A stretch of 35,693 nucleotides of DNA from assembly GCA_003211755.1 (NCBI GenBank), contig QCRS01000008.1, forward strand, positions 1 to 35,693, written 5' to 3'. Both the position numbers and the translations under genes were made by a program. This DNA is from Prochlorococcus sp. AG-463-F15 (GTDB lineage Bacteria > Cyanobacteriota > Cyanobacteriia > PCC-6307 > Cyanobiaceae). This document shows positions 19,701-29,628 of the stretch, in pieces. The number at the start of each line of letters is the position of its first letter. Within the stretch, counting starts at the first letter, position 1. Below the pieces are notes generated by a model, which was not told the DNA's origin, did no database searches, and saw nothing but the letters and a program-made list of their open reading frames with translations.

Positions 19701-21381
19701 CACTGGATTTAGGTAATAAAGGTGATCCACGTTTGCCCAAATGCATTTCTAGACTCATTACAAGCTTTTCGCGTAATGGGTCTATAGGTGGGTTGGTTAC
19801 CTGCGCAAATCTTTGTTTGAAGTAGTCGTAAAGCAGATGAGGTTTTCCAGAAAGGATTGCTAGAGGTATGTCATCGCCCATACAGAAGGTAGGTTCCTTG
19901 GCCCCTCCAGCCATTGCATCGATGATCAAGTCGAAGTCTTCAGAGGAGAAGCCAAAGGTTGTTTGTTGTTGAAGTAGTTCGAAACTTCCTAGCTTTGTTT
20001 TCTCTTCCCATGCTTGTGGAAGGAGAGCTTTCCTATTTTGAGTTAGCCAATTTTGATAAGGATTGCGTCTGGCTGCTTCTTTTTTAACGTCCCAATTTCG
20101 AAGAATTCGACCTTTCTCAAGATCAACAGCAAGCATTTGGCCAGGACCTAGGCGTCCTTTTTCAATTATTCGACTCTCTTCAAGTTCAACGACACCAGTT
20201 TCAGAACCCATAATCACAAAACCATCCTTTGTTATGCAATAACGGGCGGGACGCAAACCGTTTCGATCAAGTGTTGCTCCAACAGAGCAACCATCTGAAA
20301 AGACAAGTAATGCTGGTCCATCCCAAGCTTCTTGAGTACATGCAGAAAATTCGTAGAAAGCTTGTATTTCTGGTTGTTCTTTTAGTTCTGGTTGCTCGCG
20401 AAATGCTTCTGGGACTAGGGTTAGAAGACTTTCGGTAATAGGGCGACCACTTCGGACTAGCAGCTCTAAAGTTGCATCAAGGTTTGCAGAATCACTAAAG
20501 GAAGGATTCACGACTGGTTTCAAATCTGCTGCTTTTTCCCCCCAGACTTCATCAAGGTTGACTTCCGTCGCTTTTGCCCAATTGAGATTTCCTAGAAGCG
20601 TATTGATTTCACCGTTATGTCCTAATAGACGCATTGGTTGAGCTAATGGCCAGCGAGGAAGAGTATTTGTGCTGAATCGGCGATGATAAACAGCAAATGC
20701 AATTTCGAAGCGCGGGTCTCTTAGATCTGAATAGAAGGCTGATAGGACTTCAGATCTGACCATCGCTTTGTAAACAACTGTTCTGCTGCTTAAAGAGGCT
20801 ATATAAAGCTCATTGGAGCTTTCTCCCCAGTTTTGTCTAGCCCGTTCACCAATGCGTCTGCGCAATCGAAATAACTCAGCCTCTAACCCATTGCCTGTTT
20901 TTGATCCTTCGACTAACCATTGCTCGATAAATGGTGCTGTATCACGAGCAAGAGGCCCTAAGACTGAACTATCGATTGGTACTACTCGCCACCCCCTTGA
21001 GTTGAGTCCTATGGCTTTTGCTTCTTGTTCACAAAAATGTTTGGCTTGACTTCTGAGGGAAGGATCACGAGGCATAAAAATCATGCCCAGGCCAGTTGAT
21101 TCGCTTTTGGTATTAGCTCCTTGCCAAATCTGCTTTAAATAATTCCAAGGAATCGCGCAAAGGATGCCTGCCCCGTCGCCAGAATCACTATCACCCCCAC
21201 AGCCACCTCTGTGCTCCATGCAGCTCAAGCCGCGCAGAGCTTGTTGGAGAACCCAATTGCTCTGTTCACCTTTTATTTGGGCTAAAAAGCCTACGCCACA
21301 GGAATCCCTCTCTCCAGAGATGGAATTAGGGGCGCTGCTGTCGCAGTAAGGCCAATTAGAACTACGTGGAAGTTGAGACAT
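16798..21381 (-). CDS. gltB: Ferredoxin-dependent glutamate synthase (ORF extends to 21468; start at 21381 preferred)
   Basis: [15 protein letters not shown] (class II amidotransferase N-terminal Cys region); [34 protein letters not shown]; Fe-S [13 protein letters not shown]. Confidence 0.97.
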   Translation of the reverse strand: [1527 protein letters not shown]

Positions 21382-21766
21382 AAACTTCAACCGAATTCTT
21401 TCCTGACGCCGAAGCGAATGGGAAGCAGTGGAAGGGGCAATTAATAATCCTAGAGAGGAATCTCCCAATAATTGAATAGGCAGAGCTAAGGATGTTGTAA
21501 GTAATCCATCTGAGATTCAATATTTCTATAGCTGAACTAGAGCGCAAAGGGGATTGTTGCTTGTAATGGCTTTGCATCTTTCGAAGAACATTCCTTTGCA
21601 TTCAGAAGTATCGGTTTAAATAAGTTCCTTTTTTGTTCCAATAGTTGGCTTTTTGGATTGATGGTTTTTGCTTAGTTAACTGGTCCACTTGGTGCTTGGT
21701 CAGGCGAACCAGTAATGTGTTGGATTATGGAGTTAGGTCGGATCTCCGGCCAAATGTTGATAGTCG

Positions 21767-22141
21767 ATGCCAACCATCCAACAGTTAATTCGTACTGAGC
21801 GTCAGCGCCTTACGCGTAAAACCAAATCACCAGCTTTGCGTGCTTGTCCTGAACGTAGAGGAGTTTGTACGAGGGTTTACACCTCTACCCCGAAAAAACC
21901 AAATTCGGCGTTACGCAAAGTTGCGCGTGTTCGCTTAACTTCAGGTTTCGAAGTTACTGCTTATATCCCTGGGATTGGTCACAATTTGCAAGAACACTCT
22001 GTTGTTTTGCTACGAGGAGGAAGAGTCAAAGACTTGCCAGGGGTTCGTTACCACATAATCCGGGGAACTCTCGATACAGCAGGTGTAAAAGATCGTCGTC
22101 AGGCACGCTCCAAGTACGGCGCAAAAGCCCCCAAAGAATAG
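21767..22141 (+). CDS. rpsL: 30S ribosomal protein S12
   Basis: [57 protein letters not shown]. Confidence 0.99.
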   Translation: MPTIQQLIRTERQRLTRKTKSPALRACPERRGVCTRVYTSTPKKPNSALRKVARVRLTSGFEVTAYIPGIGHNLQEHSVVLLRGGRVKDLPGVRYHIIRGTLDTAGVKDRRQARSKYGAKAPKE

Positions 22142-22193
22142 AAGATTGAAAACTACTCTTCTTTTAGTTCATTTCATTTAATCCTGACTCTTT

Positions 22194-22664
22194 ATGTCTC
22201 GTCGTAACGCTGCAGAGAAACGTCCGGTTCTTCCTGATCCTCAGTTCAACAGTCGATTGGCCACCATGATGGTTGCCAGATTGATGAAACATGGTAAAAA
22301 ATCTACAGCCCAAAGAATTTTGTCTGAAGCTTTTGGATTAATAAATGAGAGGACAGGAAACGATCCTATTGAGCTTTTTGAAACAGCAATTAAAAATGCA
22401 ACTCCACTTGTTGAAGTAAGGGCCAGAAGGGTTGGTGGAGCGACTTATCAGGTTCCCATGGAGGTTCGTCAGGAGCGTGGAACTGCAATGGCACTTCGTT
22501 GGTTAGTTAATTTCTCAAGGTCAAGAAATGGTCGCAGTATGGCTCAAAAGCTTGCTGCTGAACTTATGGATGCCGCTAATGAGTCTGGAAGTGCTGTTCG
22601 CAAACGAGAAGAAACTCATAAGATGGCAGAAGCGAATAAAGCATTTGCTCATTACCGATATTGA
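22194..22664 (+). CDS. rpsG: 30S ribosomal protein S7
   Basis: [43 protein letters not shown]. Confidence 0.99.
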   Translation: MSRRNAAEKRPVLPDPQFNSRLATMMVARLMKHGKKSTAQRILSEAFGLINERTGNDPIELFETAIKNATPLVEVRARRVGGATYQVPMEVRQERGTAMALRWLVNFSRSRNGRSMAQKLAAELMDAANESGSAVRKREETHKMAEANKAFAHYRY

Positions 22665-22681
22665 GAATTTAATTAATCAAT

Positions 22682-22715
22682 TCAGCCATCTTTATCCCTC
22701 AATGGAGGGGGCTGA
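22682..22715 (+). promoter_or_regulatory. Intercistronic hairpin between rpsG and fusA
   Basis: TCAGCC-atctttat-CCCTC-aatg-GAGGG-GGCTGA: two coaxial stems with an 8-nt bulge. Confidence 0.45.
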
Positions 22716-22763
22716 CCTGTAGAGTCACAGCCGCTTTTATTCCCCAATCCCGGAGATTTTCCC

Positions 22764-24839
22764 GTGGCTCGTGCCTTCCCCTTGGAACGCGTCAGAAATA
22801 TAGGAATCGCAGCCCATATTGACGCTGGTAAAACAACTTGTACTGAGCGCATCTTGTTTTATTCAGGTGTAGTTCACAAGATGGGAGAGGTCCATGATGG
22901 AGCTGCTGTAACTGACTGGATGGCGCAGGAAAGAGAAAGGGGAATAACAATTACGGCAGCTGCTATTTCTACAACTTGGCAAGAGCACAGAATTAATATC
23001 ATTGATACTCCAGGTCACGTTGACTTCACTATCGAAGTTGAACGCTCCATGAGAGTGCTTGATGGAGTGATTGCTGTTTTTTGTGCAGTTGGTGGAGTTC
23101 AGCCTCAATCAGAAACTGTGTGGCGTCAGGCTGACCGCTACTCGGTTCCTAGGATGGTGTTTGTGAATAAGATGGATCGAACAGGTGCAGACTTCCTAAA
23201 AGTTTATGGGCAGATCAAGGATCGTTTAAAAGCAAATGCAGCCCCAATTCAATTGCCAATAGGAGCTGAAAATGATTTAAAAGGCATTGTTGATCTTGTT
23301 AGTAATAAGGCCTTTATTTATAAAGATGATCTAGGTAAGGATATTGAGGAGACAGAAATTCCTGCTGACATGAAAGAGCTTGCGGCTGAATGGAGATCTA
23401 AGTTGATGGAGTCTGTTGCTGAAACTGATGAAAATCTTATTGAGACATTCTTAGAAGAAGGTGAACTTAACCAAGAGCAACTTGAGAAAGGAATCCGAGA
23501 AGGGGTTTTAAAGCATGGATTAGTGCCAATGCTTTGTGGATCTGCCTTTAAGAATAAAGGTGTTCAATTACTTCTTGATGCTGTTGTTAATTACCTTCCA
23601 GCTCCTGTAGATGTCCCTCCTATTCAAGGTTTACTTCCTAATGGGAATGAGGCCTTGCGTACATCTGATGACAATGCACCTTTTAGTGCTTTGGCGTTCA
23701 AGGTCATGTCCGATCCTTATGGAAAGTTGACCTTTGTAAGGATGTATTCAGGTGTTCTTTCTAAAGGTAGTTATGTACTTAACTCCACGAAGGATGAAAA
23801 GGAGAGAATATCTCGTTTGATCATTCTTAAGGCTGATGACCGTGAAGAGGTTGATGAGCTTAGAGCAGGAGATCTAGGGGCAGTTCTTGGTTTGAAGAAC
23901 ACCACCACAGGTGACACTTTGTGCACTACTGATGATCCAATCGTTCTGGAGACTCTTTTCATACCAGAACCTGTGATCTCAGTAGCAGTAGAACCCAAGA
24001 CAAAAGGTGATATGGAAAAGCTTTCAAAGGCATTAACTGCCTTGGCAGAAGAAGATCCTACTTTTCGTGTAAGTACTGATCCTGAAACTAATCAAACTGT
24101 CATTGCTGGCATGGGGGAACTACACCTAGAGATTCTGGTTGATCGAATGTTGCGTGAGTTCAAGGTAGAAGCAAATATTGGGGCGCCACAGGTTTCTTAT
24201 AGAGAAACAATTCGTGCAAGCGCATCTGGTGAAGGCAAGTTTGCGAGGCAAACAGGAGGAAAAGGTCAATATGGACATGTTGTTGTTGAAGTTGAACCAG
24301 GAGAGCCAGGAACAGGCTTTGAGTTTGTAAATAAAATTGTTGGTGGTGTTGTTCCTAGGGAATACATCAAACCTGCCGAATCTGGTATGAAGGAAACCTC
24401 AGAGTCTGGGGTGATTGCAGGCTATCCATTGATTGATGTGAAAGTCACACTTGTCGATGGCTCATATCACGATGTTGACTCATCAGAAATGGCTTTTAAA
24501 ATTGCCGGCTCAATGGCATTCAAAGATGGAGTTAGAAAGTGCAACCCTGTACTCCTTGAGCCAATGATGAAGGTCGAAGTCGAGGTCCCAGAGGACTTCC
24601 TTGGCTCCGTAATTGGCGACTTGTCTTCACGCAGAGGACAGGTTGAAGGACAGTCCATCGACGATGGACTGTCTAAAGTAAATGCCAAAGTGCCTCTGGC
24701 TGAAATGTTTGGCTACGCCACTACGCTCCGATCAATGACCCAAGGTCGGGGTATCTTTTCTATGGAGTTCAGCAATTACGAGGAAGTTCCTCGTAATGTG
24801 GCTGAAGCAATTATCTCCAAGAATCAGGGCAATTCCTGA
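22764..24839 (+). CDS. fusA: Elongation factor G
   Basis: [51 protein letters not shown] start. Confidence 0.99.
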   Translation: MARAFPLERVRNIGIAAHIDAGKTTCTERILFYSGVVHKMGEVHDGAAVTDWMAQERERGITITAAAISTTWQEHRINIIDTPGHVDFTIEVERSMRVLDGVIAVFCAVGGVQPQSETVWRQADRYSVPRMVFVNKMDRTGADFLKVYGQIKDRLKANAAPIQLPIGAENDLKGIVDLVSNKAFIYKDDLGKDIEETEIPADMKELAAEWRSKLMESVAETDENLIETFLEEGELNQEQLEKGIREGVLKHGLVPMLCGSAFKNKGVQLLLDAVVNYLPAPVDVPPIQGLLPNGNEALRTSDDNAPFSALAFKVMSDPYGKLTFVRMYSGVLSKGSYVLNSTKDEKERISRLIILKADDREEVDELRAGDLGAVLGLKNTTTGDTLCTTDDPIVLETLFIPEPVISVAVEPKTKGDMEKLSKALTALAEEDPTFRVSTDPETNQTVIAGMGELHLEILVDRMLREFKVEANIGAPQVSYRETIRASASGEGKFARQTGGKGQYGHVVVEVEPGEPGTGFEFVNKIVGGVVPREYIKPAESGMKETSESGVIAGYPLIDVKVTLVDGSYHDVDSSEMAFKIAGSMAFKDGVRKCNPVLLEPMMKVEVEVPEDFLGSVIGDLSSRRGQVEGQSIDDGLSKVNAKVPLAEMFGYATTLRSMTQGRGIFSMEFSNYEEVPRNVAEAIISKNQGNS
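24649..24673. repeat. Perfect 12-bp-arm inverted repeat within fusA
   Basis: gacagtccatcg-a-cgatggactgtc. Confidence 0.95.
24776..24796. repeat. Perfect 10-bp-arm inverted repeat near fusA 3' end
   Basis: ttacgaggaa-g-ttcctcgtaa. Confidence 0.95.
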
Positions 24840-24878
24840 TCTCTAACACCTCTTTTTTACCCCCGATTCTTTAACACA

Positions 24879-26078
24879 ATGGCCCGCGAGAAGTTTGAGA
24901 GGAACAAGCCTCACGTCAACATCGGTACCATTGGTCATGTTGACCACGGTAAAACCACCCTTACTGCAGCAATTACTAATGTGCTCTCCAAGAAAGGGCA
25001 GGCTAAGGCACAAGATTATGGCGACATAGATGGTGCCCCAGAAGAGCGTGAACGCGGTATCACAATCAATACTGCTCACGTGGAATATGAGACCGATGGT
25101 CGTCACTATGCTCACGTGGATTGTCCTGGTCACGCGGATTATGTGAAAAATATGATTACAGGTGCAGCTCAGATGGACGGAGCAATCATTGTTGTTGCTG
25201 CCACTGATGGTGCAATGGCGCAAACTAAGGAGCACATTCTTTTAGCTAAGCAAGTTGGCGTACCTTCTTTGGTAGTAGCTCTCAACAAATGCGACATGGT
25301 TGATGATGAAGAAATGATTGAACTCGTGGAGATGGAGATTCGAGAGCTCCTTTCTAGTTATGACTTCCCTGGAGATGACATTCCAGTAGTTCAGGTTTCA
25401 GCTCTTAAGGCTTTAGAAGGAGATTCTTCATGGGAAGGCAAGATTGACGAATTGATGTCAGCTGTTGACGAGTCAATCCCTGAACCTGAGAGAGAGGTGG
25501 ACAAACCATTCCTTATGGCTGTTGAGGATGTCTTCTCAATTACTGGCCGTGGAACAGTTGCTACTGGCCGAATTGAGAGAGGAAAAGTCACAGTCGGAGA
25601 AGAGGTGGAAATAGTGGGCATCAAAGATACCCGCTTGACTACTGTTACTGGTGTTGAGATGTTCCGCAAACTTCTTGATGAAGGTATGGCAGGTGACAAC
25701 GTGGGACTATTGCTAAGAGGAATTCAGAAGGAAGATATAGAACGTGGAATGGTGCTTGTTAAAAAAGGCTCAATTACTCCTCATACAAAGTTTGAAGGAG
25801 AAGTTTATGTTCTGAAGAAAGAAGAAGGTGGTCGGCATACTCCTTTCTTTGCTGGATATCGCCCACAGTTCTATATCAGGACAACTGACGTGACAGGTCA
25901 AATAACTGCTTTTACTGCAGATGACGGCAGTAATGTAGAAATGGTTATGCCTGGTGACAGAATTAAAATGACTGGCGAGCTTATTTGTCCAGTCGCTATA
26001 GAGAAGAATATGCGTTTTGCTATCAGAGAAGGTGGTCGTACCATTGGTGCGGGTGTTGTCTCAAAGATTCTCGAGTAG
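24879..26078 (+). CDS. tuf: Elongation factor Tu
   Basis: [33 protein letters not shown]; 399 aa. Confidence 0.99.
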   Translation: MAREKFERNKPHVNIGTIGHVDHGKTTLTAAITNVLSKKGQAKAQDYGDIDGAPEERERGITINTAHVEYETDGRHYAHVDCPGHADYVKNMITGAAQMDGAIIVVAATDGAMAQTKEHILLAKQVGVPSLVVALNKCDMVDDEEMIELVEMEIRELLSSYDFPGDDIPVVQVSALKALEGDSSWEGKIDELMSAVDESIPEPEREVDKPFLMAVEDVFSITGRGTVATGRIERGKVTVGEEVEIVGIKDTRLTTVTGVEMFRKLLDEGMAGDNVGLLLRGIQKEDIERGMVLVKKGSITPHTKFEGEVYVLKKEEGGRHTPFFAGYRPQFYIRTTDVTGQITAFTADDGSNVEMVMPGDRIKMTGELICPVAIEKNMRFAIREGGRTIGAGVVSKILE

Positions 26079-26089
26079 TTTGCAGGTGG

Positions 26090-26117
26090 GGATGGCTAGA
26101 TTTTTCACTAGTCATCC
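26090..26117 (+). terminator. Hairpin between tuf and rpsJ (attenuator/processing site candidate)
   Basis: GGATGGCTAG-atttttca-CTAGTCATCC, 10-bp stem with one G-T pair; lacks a clear U-tract. Confidence 0.45.
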
Positions 26118-26214
26118 TCTAGTCTGAATTCTGGGGCAAATAAATTTTGCCGCACTGCAAACGAACCTTGAAAATCAATCTTAAAAACCTTTAAGGGAAC
26201 AAACAGGAATTTTT

Positions 26215-26535
26215 ATGTCTACGGCAATTGCTCAGCAAAAGATACGTATCCGCCTTAAAGCTTTTGACAGGCGTATGCTCGATCTCTCCTGTGAAAAAAT
26301 CATAGAGACCGCAGATAACACATCTGCCACGGCAATCGGCCCTATTCCATTGCCTACCAAAAGAAAGATTTATTGCGTACTTCGTTCCCCCCACGTTGAT
26401 AAAGATTCAAGGGAGCATTTTGAAACTCGTACTCATAGACGGATTATTGATATTTACAGCCCTTCTGCGAAGACCATCGATGCGTTAATGAAGCTAGATC
26501 TTCCAAGTGGAGTTGATATTGAAGTTAAGCTCTGA
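26215..26535 (+). CDS. rpsJ: 30S ribosomal protein S10
   Basis: [44 protein letters not shown]. Confidence 0.99.
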   Translation: MSTAIAQQKIRIRLKAFDRRMLDLSCEKIIETADNTSATAIGPIPLPTKRKIYCVLRSPHVDKDSREHFETRTHRRIIDIYSPSAKTIDALMKLDLPSGVDIEVKL

Positions 26536-26599
26536 TGCTTTCACTACTACCAACTCAACATAAGTTCTCTAGGATTTAGTTCTGTTTGGGAAGATTCCC

Positions 26600-27262
26600 G
26601 TGACCGATCTGGCAGTCAGGGAGTTGCCACTTTTTCCATTACCGGATGTAGTGCTCTTCCCTCAGGAAGTTTTGCCACTTCATATATTCGAGTCTCGCTA
26701 CAGGATTATGTTGCGGAGTGTTTTGGAACGTGATAGCCGTTTTGGTGTTGTTCGTTGGGATCCAGTAACTAAGACAATGTCAGATGTGGGATGTTGTGCA
26801 GAGATCATTAAATGCCATACATCTGAAGATGGTCGCAGCAATATCATCACTCTCGGTCAGCAAAGATTCCGAGTACTTGAGATAATTAGAGAAGCACCCT
26901 TTCTCACTGCAATGGTTAGTTGGATAGAGGATGAAGAAGTTAAAAATCCAGATGAATTGAATCAGTTATCTGATTCGGTTTTAATAGCTCTCCAAGATGT
27001 GGTGTCCCTGACAGGTAAATTGCGAGATTCCGAGACAGTTTTACCTGATGACTTACCCGATCTACCAAGAGAACTTTCATTTTGGATTGGCGCACATTTA
27101 GCAGGACCGGTTGCTAAAGAACAACAGAATTTACTAGAAATTAGTAACACCCTTGATCGGTTAAAACGTGAATATGAGATGCTTGACAATACTCGCAGAC
27201 AGCTTGCTGCAAGAACAGTAATCAAAGAAACTTTGTCAAATGTAGATCAGGCAAATAGTTAA
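26600..27262 (+). CDS. Lon N-terminal (LonN/PUA-like) domain protein
   Basis: LPLFPLPDVVLFPQEVLPLHIFESRYRIMLRSVLERDSRFGVV; GTG start. Confidence 0.9.
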   Translation: MTDLAVRELPLFPLPDVVLFPQEVLPLHIFESRYRIMLRSVLERDSRFGVVRWDPVTKTMSDVGCCAEIIKCHTSEDGRSNIITLGQQRFRVLEIIREAPFLTAMVSWIEDEEVKNPDELNQLSDSVLIALQDVVSLTGKLRDSETVLPDDLPDLPRELSFWIGAHLAGPVAKEQQNLLEISNTLDRLKREYEMLDNTRRQLAARTVIKETLSNVDQANS

Positions 27263-28197
27263 TGGAGGCTTCTATTTTGATATTGATTGCTCTGGTTCTT
27301 ACACTCATATTAGCTTTGATTATTTGGTCAAATAAGGATAGAAAGTATCAATCAAGCTTCAGTGTTGCTTCTGCATATGATGCTTGGACAAATGACCAGC
27401 TCCTTGAAAAATTGTGGGGAGAACATGTTCATCTTGGCTATTACACTGATTCATTCCTAAAAACGGATTTTCGGGCTGCAAAGATTGATTTCGTCCATCA
27501 GTTGGTGAGTTGGAGTGGCTTAGATCAACTCCCTAAAGGTTCTAGGATCCTTGATGTTGGATGTGGGATTGGTGGCAGTGCAAGAATTTTGGCGAGTGAT
27601 TATGGTTTTGATGTTGTAGGAATAACAATCAGTCCAGAGCAGGTTAGACGAGCTACTGATTTAACACCCAAGACTCTTTTATGTAGATACGAGTTAATGG
27701 ATGCTCTTGACTTAAAGTTTGAAAAAGGAAGTTTTGATGGAGTTTGGAGTGTAGAAGCAGGCCCTCATATGCCTGATAAGCAGCTTTATGCAGATGAAAT
27801 GCTCAGAGTTCTAAGGCCTGGTGGTGTTTTGGCTGTAGCGGATTGGAATTCGCGAGATTCATCCAATCGCTTACTGAGCAGCTTTGAAAAGTTTGTGATG
27901 AATCAACTACTTAATCAGTGGGCTCATCCTGAATTTGCAACTATTAAAGGCTTTCGTCTGAATTTGTTAAATAGTCGTTTTTGTGGAGGCTCTGTCCAAA
28001 CAGATAATTGGACAAACTTCACTATTCCTTCTTGGATAGACTCTATTTTGGAAGGCTTTCGTCGCCCTGTTTCAGTTATTCGCTTGGGTCCATTGGCTGT
28101 ATTAAAGGGATTAAGGGAAATTCCAACTATTTTGTTAATGCGCTGGGCATTTAAAAATGGTCTTATGCAATTTGGTGTCTTTCGCACACGTGGTTGA
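27262..28197 (+). CDS. SAM-dependent methyltransferase, MPBQ/MSBQ methyltransferase-like (Sll0418 type)
   Basis: N-terminal TM; SVASAYDAWTNDQLLEKLWGEHVHLGYY...ILDVGCGIGGSARILASDYGFDVVGITISPEQVRRATDLTP...WSVEAGPHMPDK closely resembles the Synechocystis Sll0418 sequence as I recall it. Confidence 0.85.
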   Translation: MEASILILIALVLTLILALIIWSNKDRKYQSSFSVASAYDAWTNDQLLEKLWGEHVHLGYYTDSFLKTDFRAAKIDFVHQLVSWSGLDQLPKGSRILDVGCGIGGSARILASDYGFDVVGITISPEQVRRATDLTPKTLLCRYELMDALDLKFEKGSFDGVWSVEAGPHMPDKQLYADEMLRVLRPGGVLAVADWNSRDSSNRLLSSFEKFVMNQLLNQWAHPEFATIKGFRLNLLNSRFCGGSVQTDNWTNFTIPSWIDSILEGFRRPVSVIRLGPLAVLKGLREIPTILLMRWAFKNGLMQFGVFRTRG

Positions 28198-28200
28198 CAC

Positions 28201-29043
28201 TTAGTCGGCTTCTATTTCACTACTTGGATAAGCACCAAAATGTACTAGATGTTCACACAATGGTTTCAATCTCTTCATTAATTTCTTATGTGCCCCAGCT
28301 ACTGAATTTGATAATTCTAAATCTATAAAGAATATATATTCACCTAGCTCTCTTTTTGATGGTCTTGATTCAATTCGACTCATATTTAACCCTAGATAGG
28401 CAATTTGGGAAAGGGCCTTTAGTAATGCCCCAGGTTCATTCGCGCGCAATGAAAAAGCAAGACTTGCTATGTGGCCATTTTGCTCAACCTCCTCTCGTTG
28501 AAGTAAAACAAATCTTGTCCTATTTCCTTGAATATCATTAATGGGGTACGCAAGTTCTTGAAGATCTATCAAGTTGTTGGCACATTTTGATCCAATTGCT
28601 GCACGAAACTTGCTATTTCTTACCATTTTCACTGCTTCTGCAGTTGAGTTGGTTGGTAATTGAAGTGCATTGGGTAGATTTTTATTTAACCAACCACTGC
28701 ATTGTGCGAGGGCTTGTGGGTGGGATAGAACTTCCGAAATTTCATTAATAGAACCACTACTTAATAAGCAATGCCTGATTGGCAGTATCAATGCTCTGCG
28801 GATAAACAAGTCTGGATGGCTCCAGAGCCCATCAAGACTTGTTGTTACTCCACCTTCGACTGAGTTTTCTATAGGCACTACTGCTACATCGCAAAGTTTC
28901 TTTGCGGCATGTTCTATTACTGAGCGCAGGCCTACACAGGGTACAAACTTAGGATTTTCCATTTTTTCTAGCCTAGCCAGTGCAACAGCAGCTTTTTCTG
29001 CATAAGTTCCTTCTGGCCCTAGATAAGCGACTTGTGTCGGCAT
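28201..29043 (-). CDS. pheA: Prephenate dehydratase
   Basis: VAYLGPEGTYAEKAA...VVPIENSVEGGVTTSLD...GNRTRFVLL plus C-terminal ACT-like NEPGALLKALSQIAYLGLNMSRIESRPSK. Confidence 0.95.
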   Translation of the reverse strand: MPTQVAYLGPEGTYAEKAAVALARLEKMENPKFVPCVGLRSVIEHAAKKLCDVAVVPIENSVEGGVTTSLDGLWSHPDLFIRRALILPIRHCLLSSGSINEISEVLSHPQALAQCSGWLNKNLPNALQLPTNSTAEAVKMVRNSKFRAAIGSKCANNLIDLQELAYPINDIQGNRTRFVLLQREEVEQNGHIASLAFSLRANEPGALLKALSQIAYLGLNMSRIESRPSKRELGEYIFFIDLELSNSVAGAHKKLMKRLKPLCEHLVHFGAYPSSEIEAD

Positions 29044-29075
29044 TCGGTAAATCGAACTGAAGGGTCGATAGGATC

Positions 29076-29606
29076 ATGGCGCGTCAGTCGCCGATTATGA
29101 GTCTGGCTTTTGAAGCCAAGCAGAAACTTGATCTGCCTGTGGTCAACAACGCCGATCGTCTTTCTGACTATCTCCTTCAACAGGAGAGAGTCGTTGGTGC
29201 AATGTTGGATGCAACCAAACTCACTCTTCTTGCTCCAGGAAGCTATCGGTATAACGTAACGAGCTTTAGGGTTTTTCAGTTAGAAGTAAATCCAGTTGTA
29301 TCAATTGCGGCTCTTAATAGTGAAGGAAAACTCCGTATGTATGCAACTGATAGTGAGCTTGAGGGCCTTGGCCTAGTTGATGACTTCGTCTTGAAATTGG
29401 ATGCAACTCTAGAGGCAACGCTCAAAGGGCTTGAGGGAGAAGCCTTGCTTGGGGTGACAGTGAGCCCCCCACCACTGTTGAAATTGATTCCTCGCCAAGT
29501 GCTTGAAAGCACAGGTCAATCTATTCTGAGCACTATTTTGCTTGGAATAAAGGCTCGTGTTAGTAAGCAACTGGTTGAAGATTTCAGTAAATGGTGTGAT
29601 GAATAA
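29076..29606 (+). CDS. DUF1997-like conserved cyanobacterial protein
   Basis: YLLQQERVVGAMLDATKLTLLAPGSYRYNVTSFRVFQLEVNPVVSI resembles DUF1997 proteins. Confidence 0.7.
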   Translation: MARQSPIMSLAFEAKQKLDLPVVNNADRLSDYLLQQERVVGAMLDATKLTLLAPGSYRYNVTSFRVFQLEVNPVVSIAALNSEGKLRMYATDSELEGLGLVDDFVLKLDATLEATLKGLEGEALLGVTVSPPPLLKLIPRQVLESTGQSILSTILLGIKARVSKQLVEDFSKWCDE

Positions 29607-29628
29607 AGTGGTTATTGAAAAAGAAATT

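Noticed and set aside
21865-22149. 94-aa ORF in alternate frame of rpsL
   Set aside because: Out-of-frame with the unambiguous S12 gene.
24843-25235. 130-aa minus-strand ORF antisense to tuf
   Set aside because: Shadow of strongly biased tuf codons; no family features.
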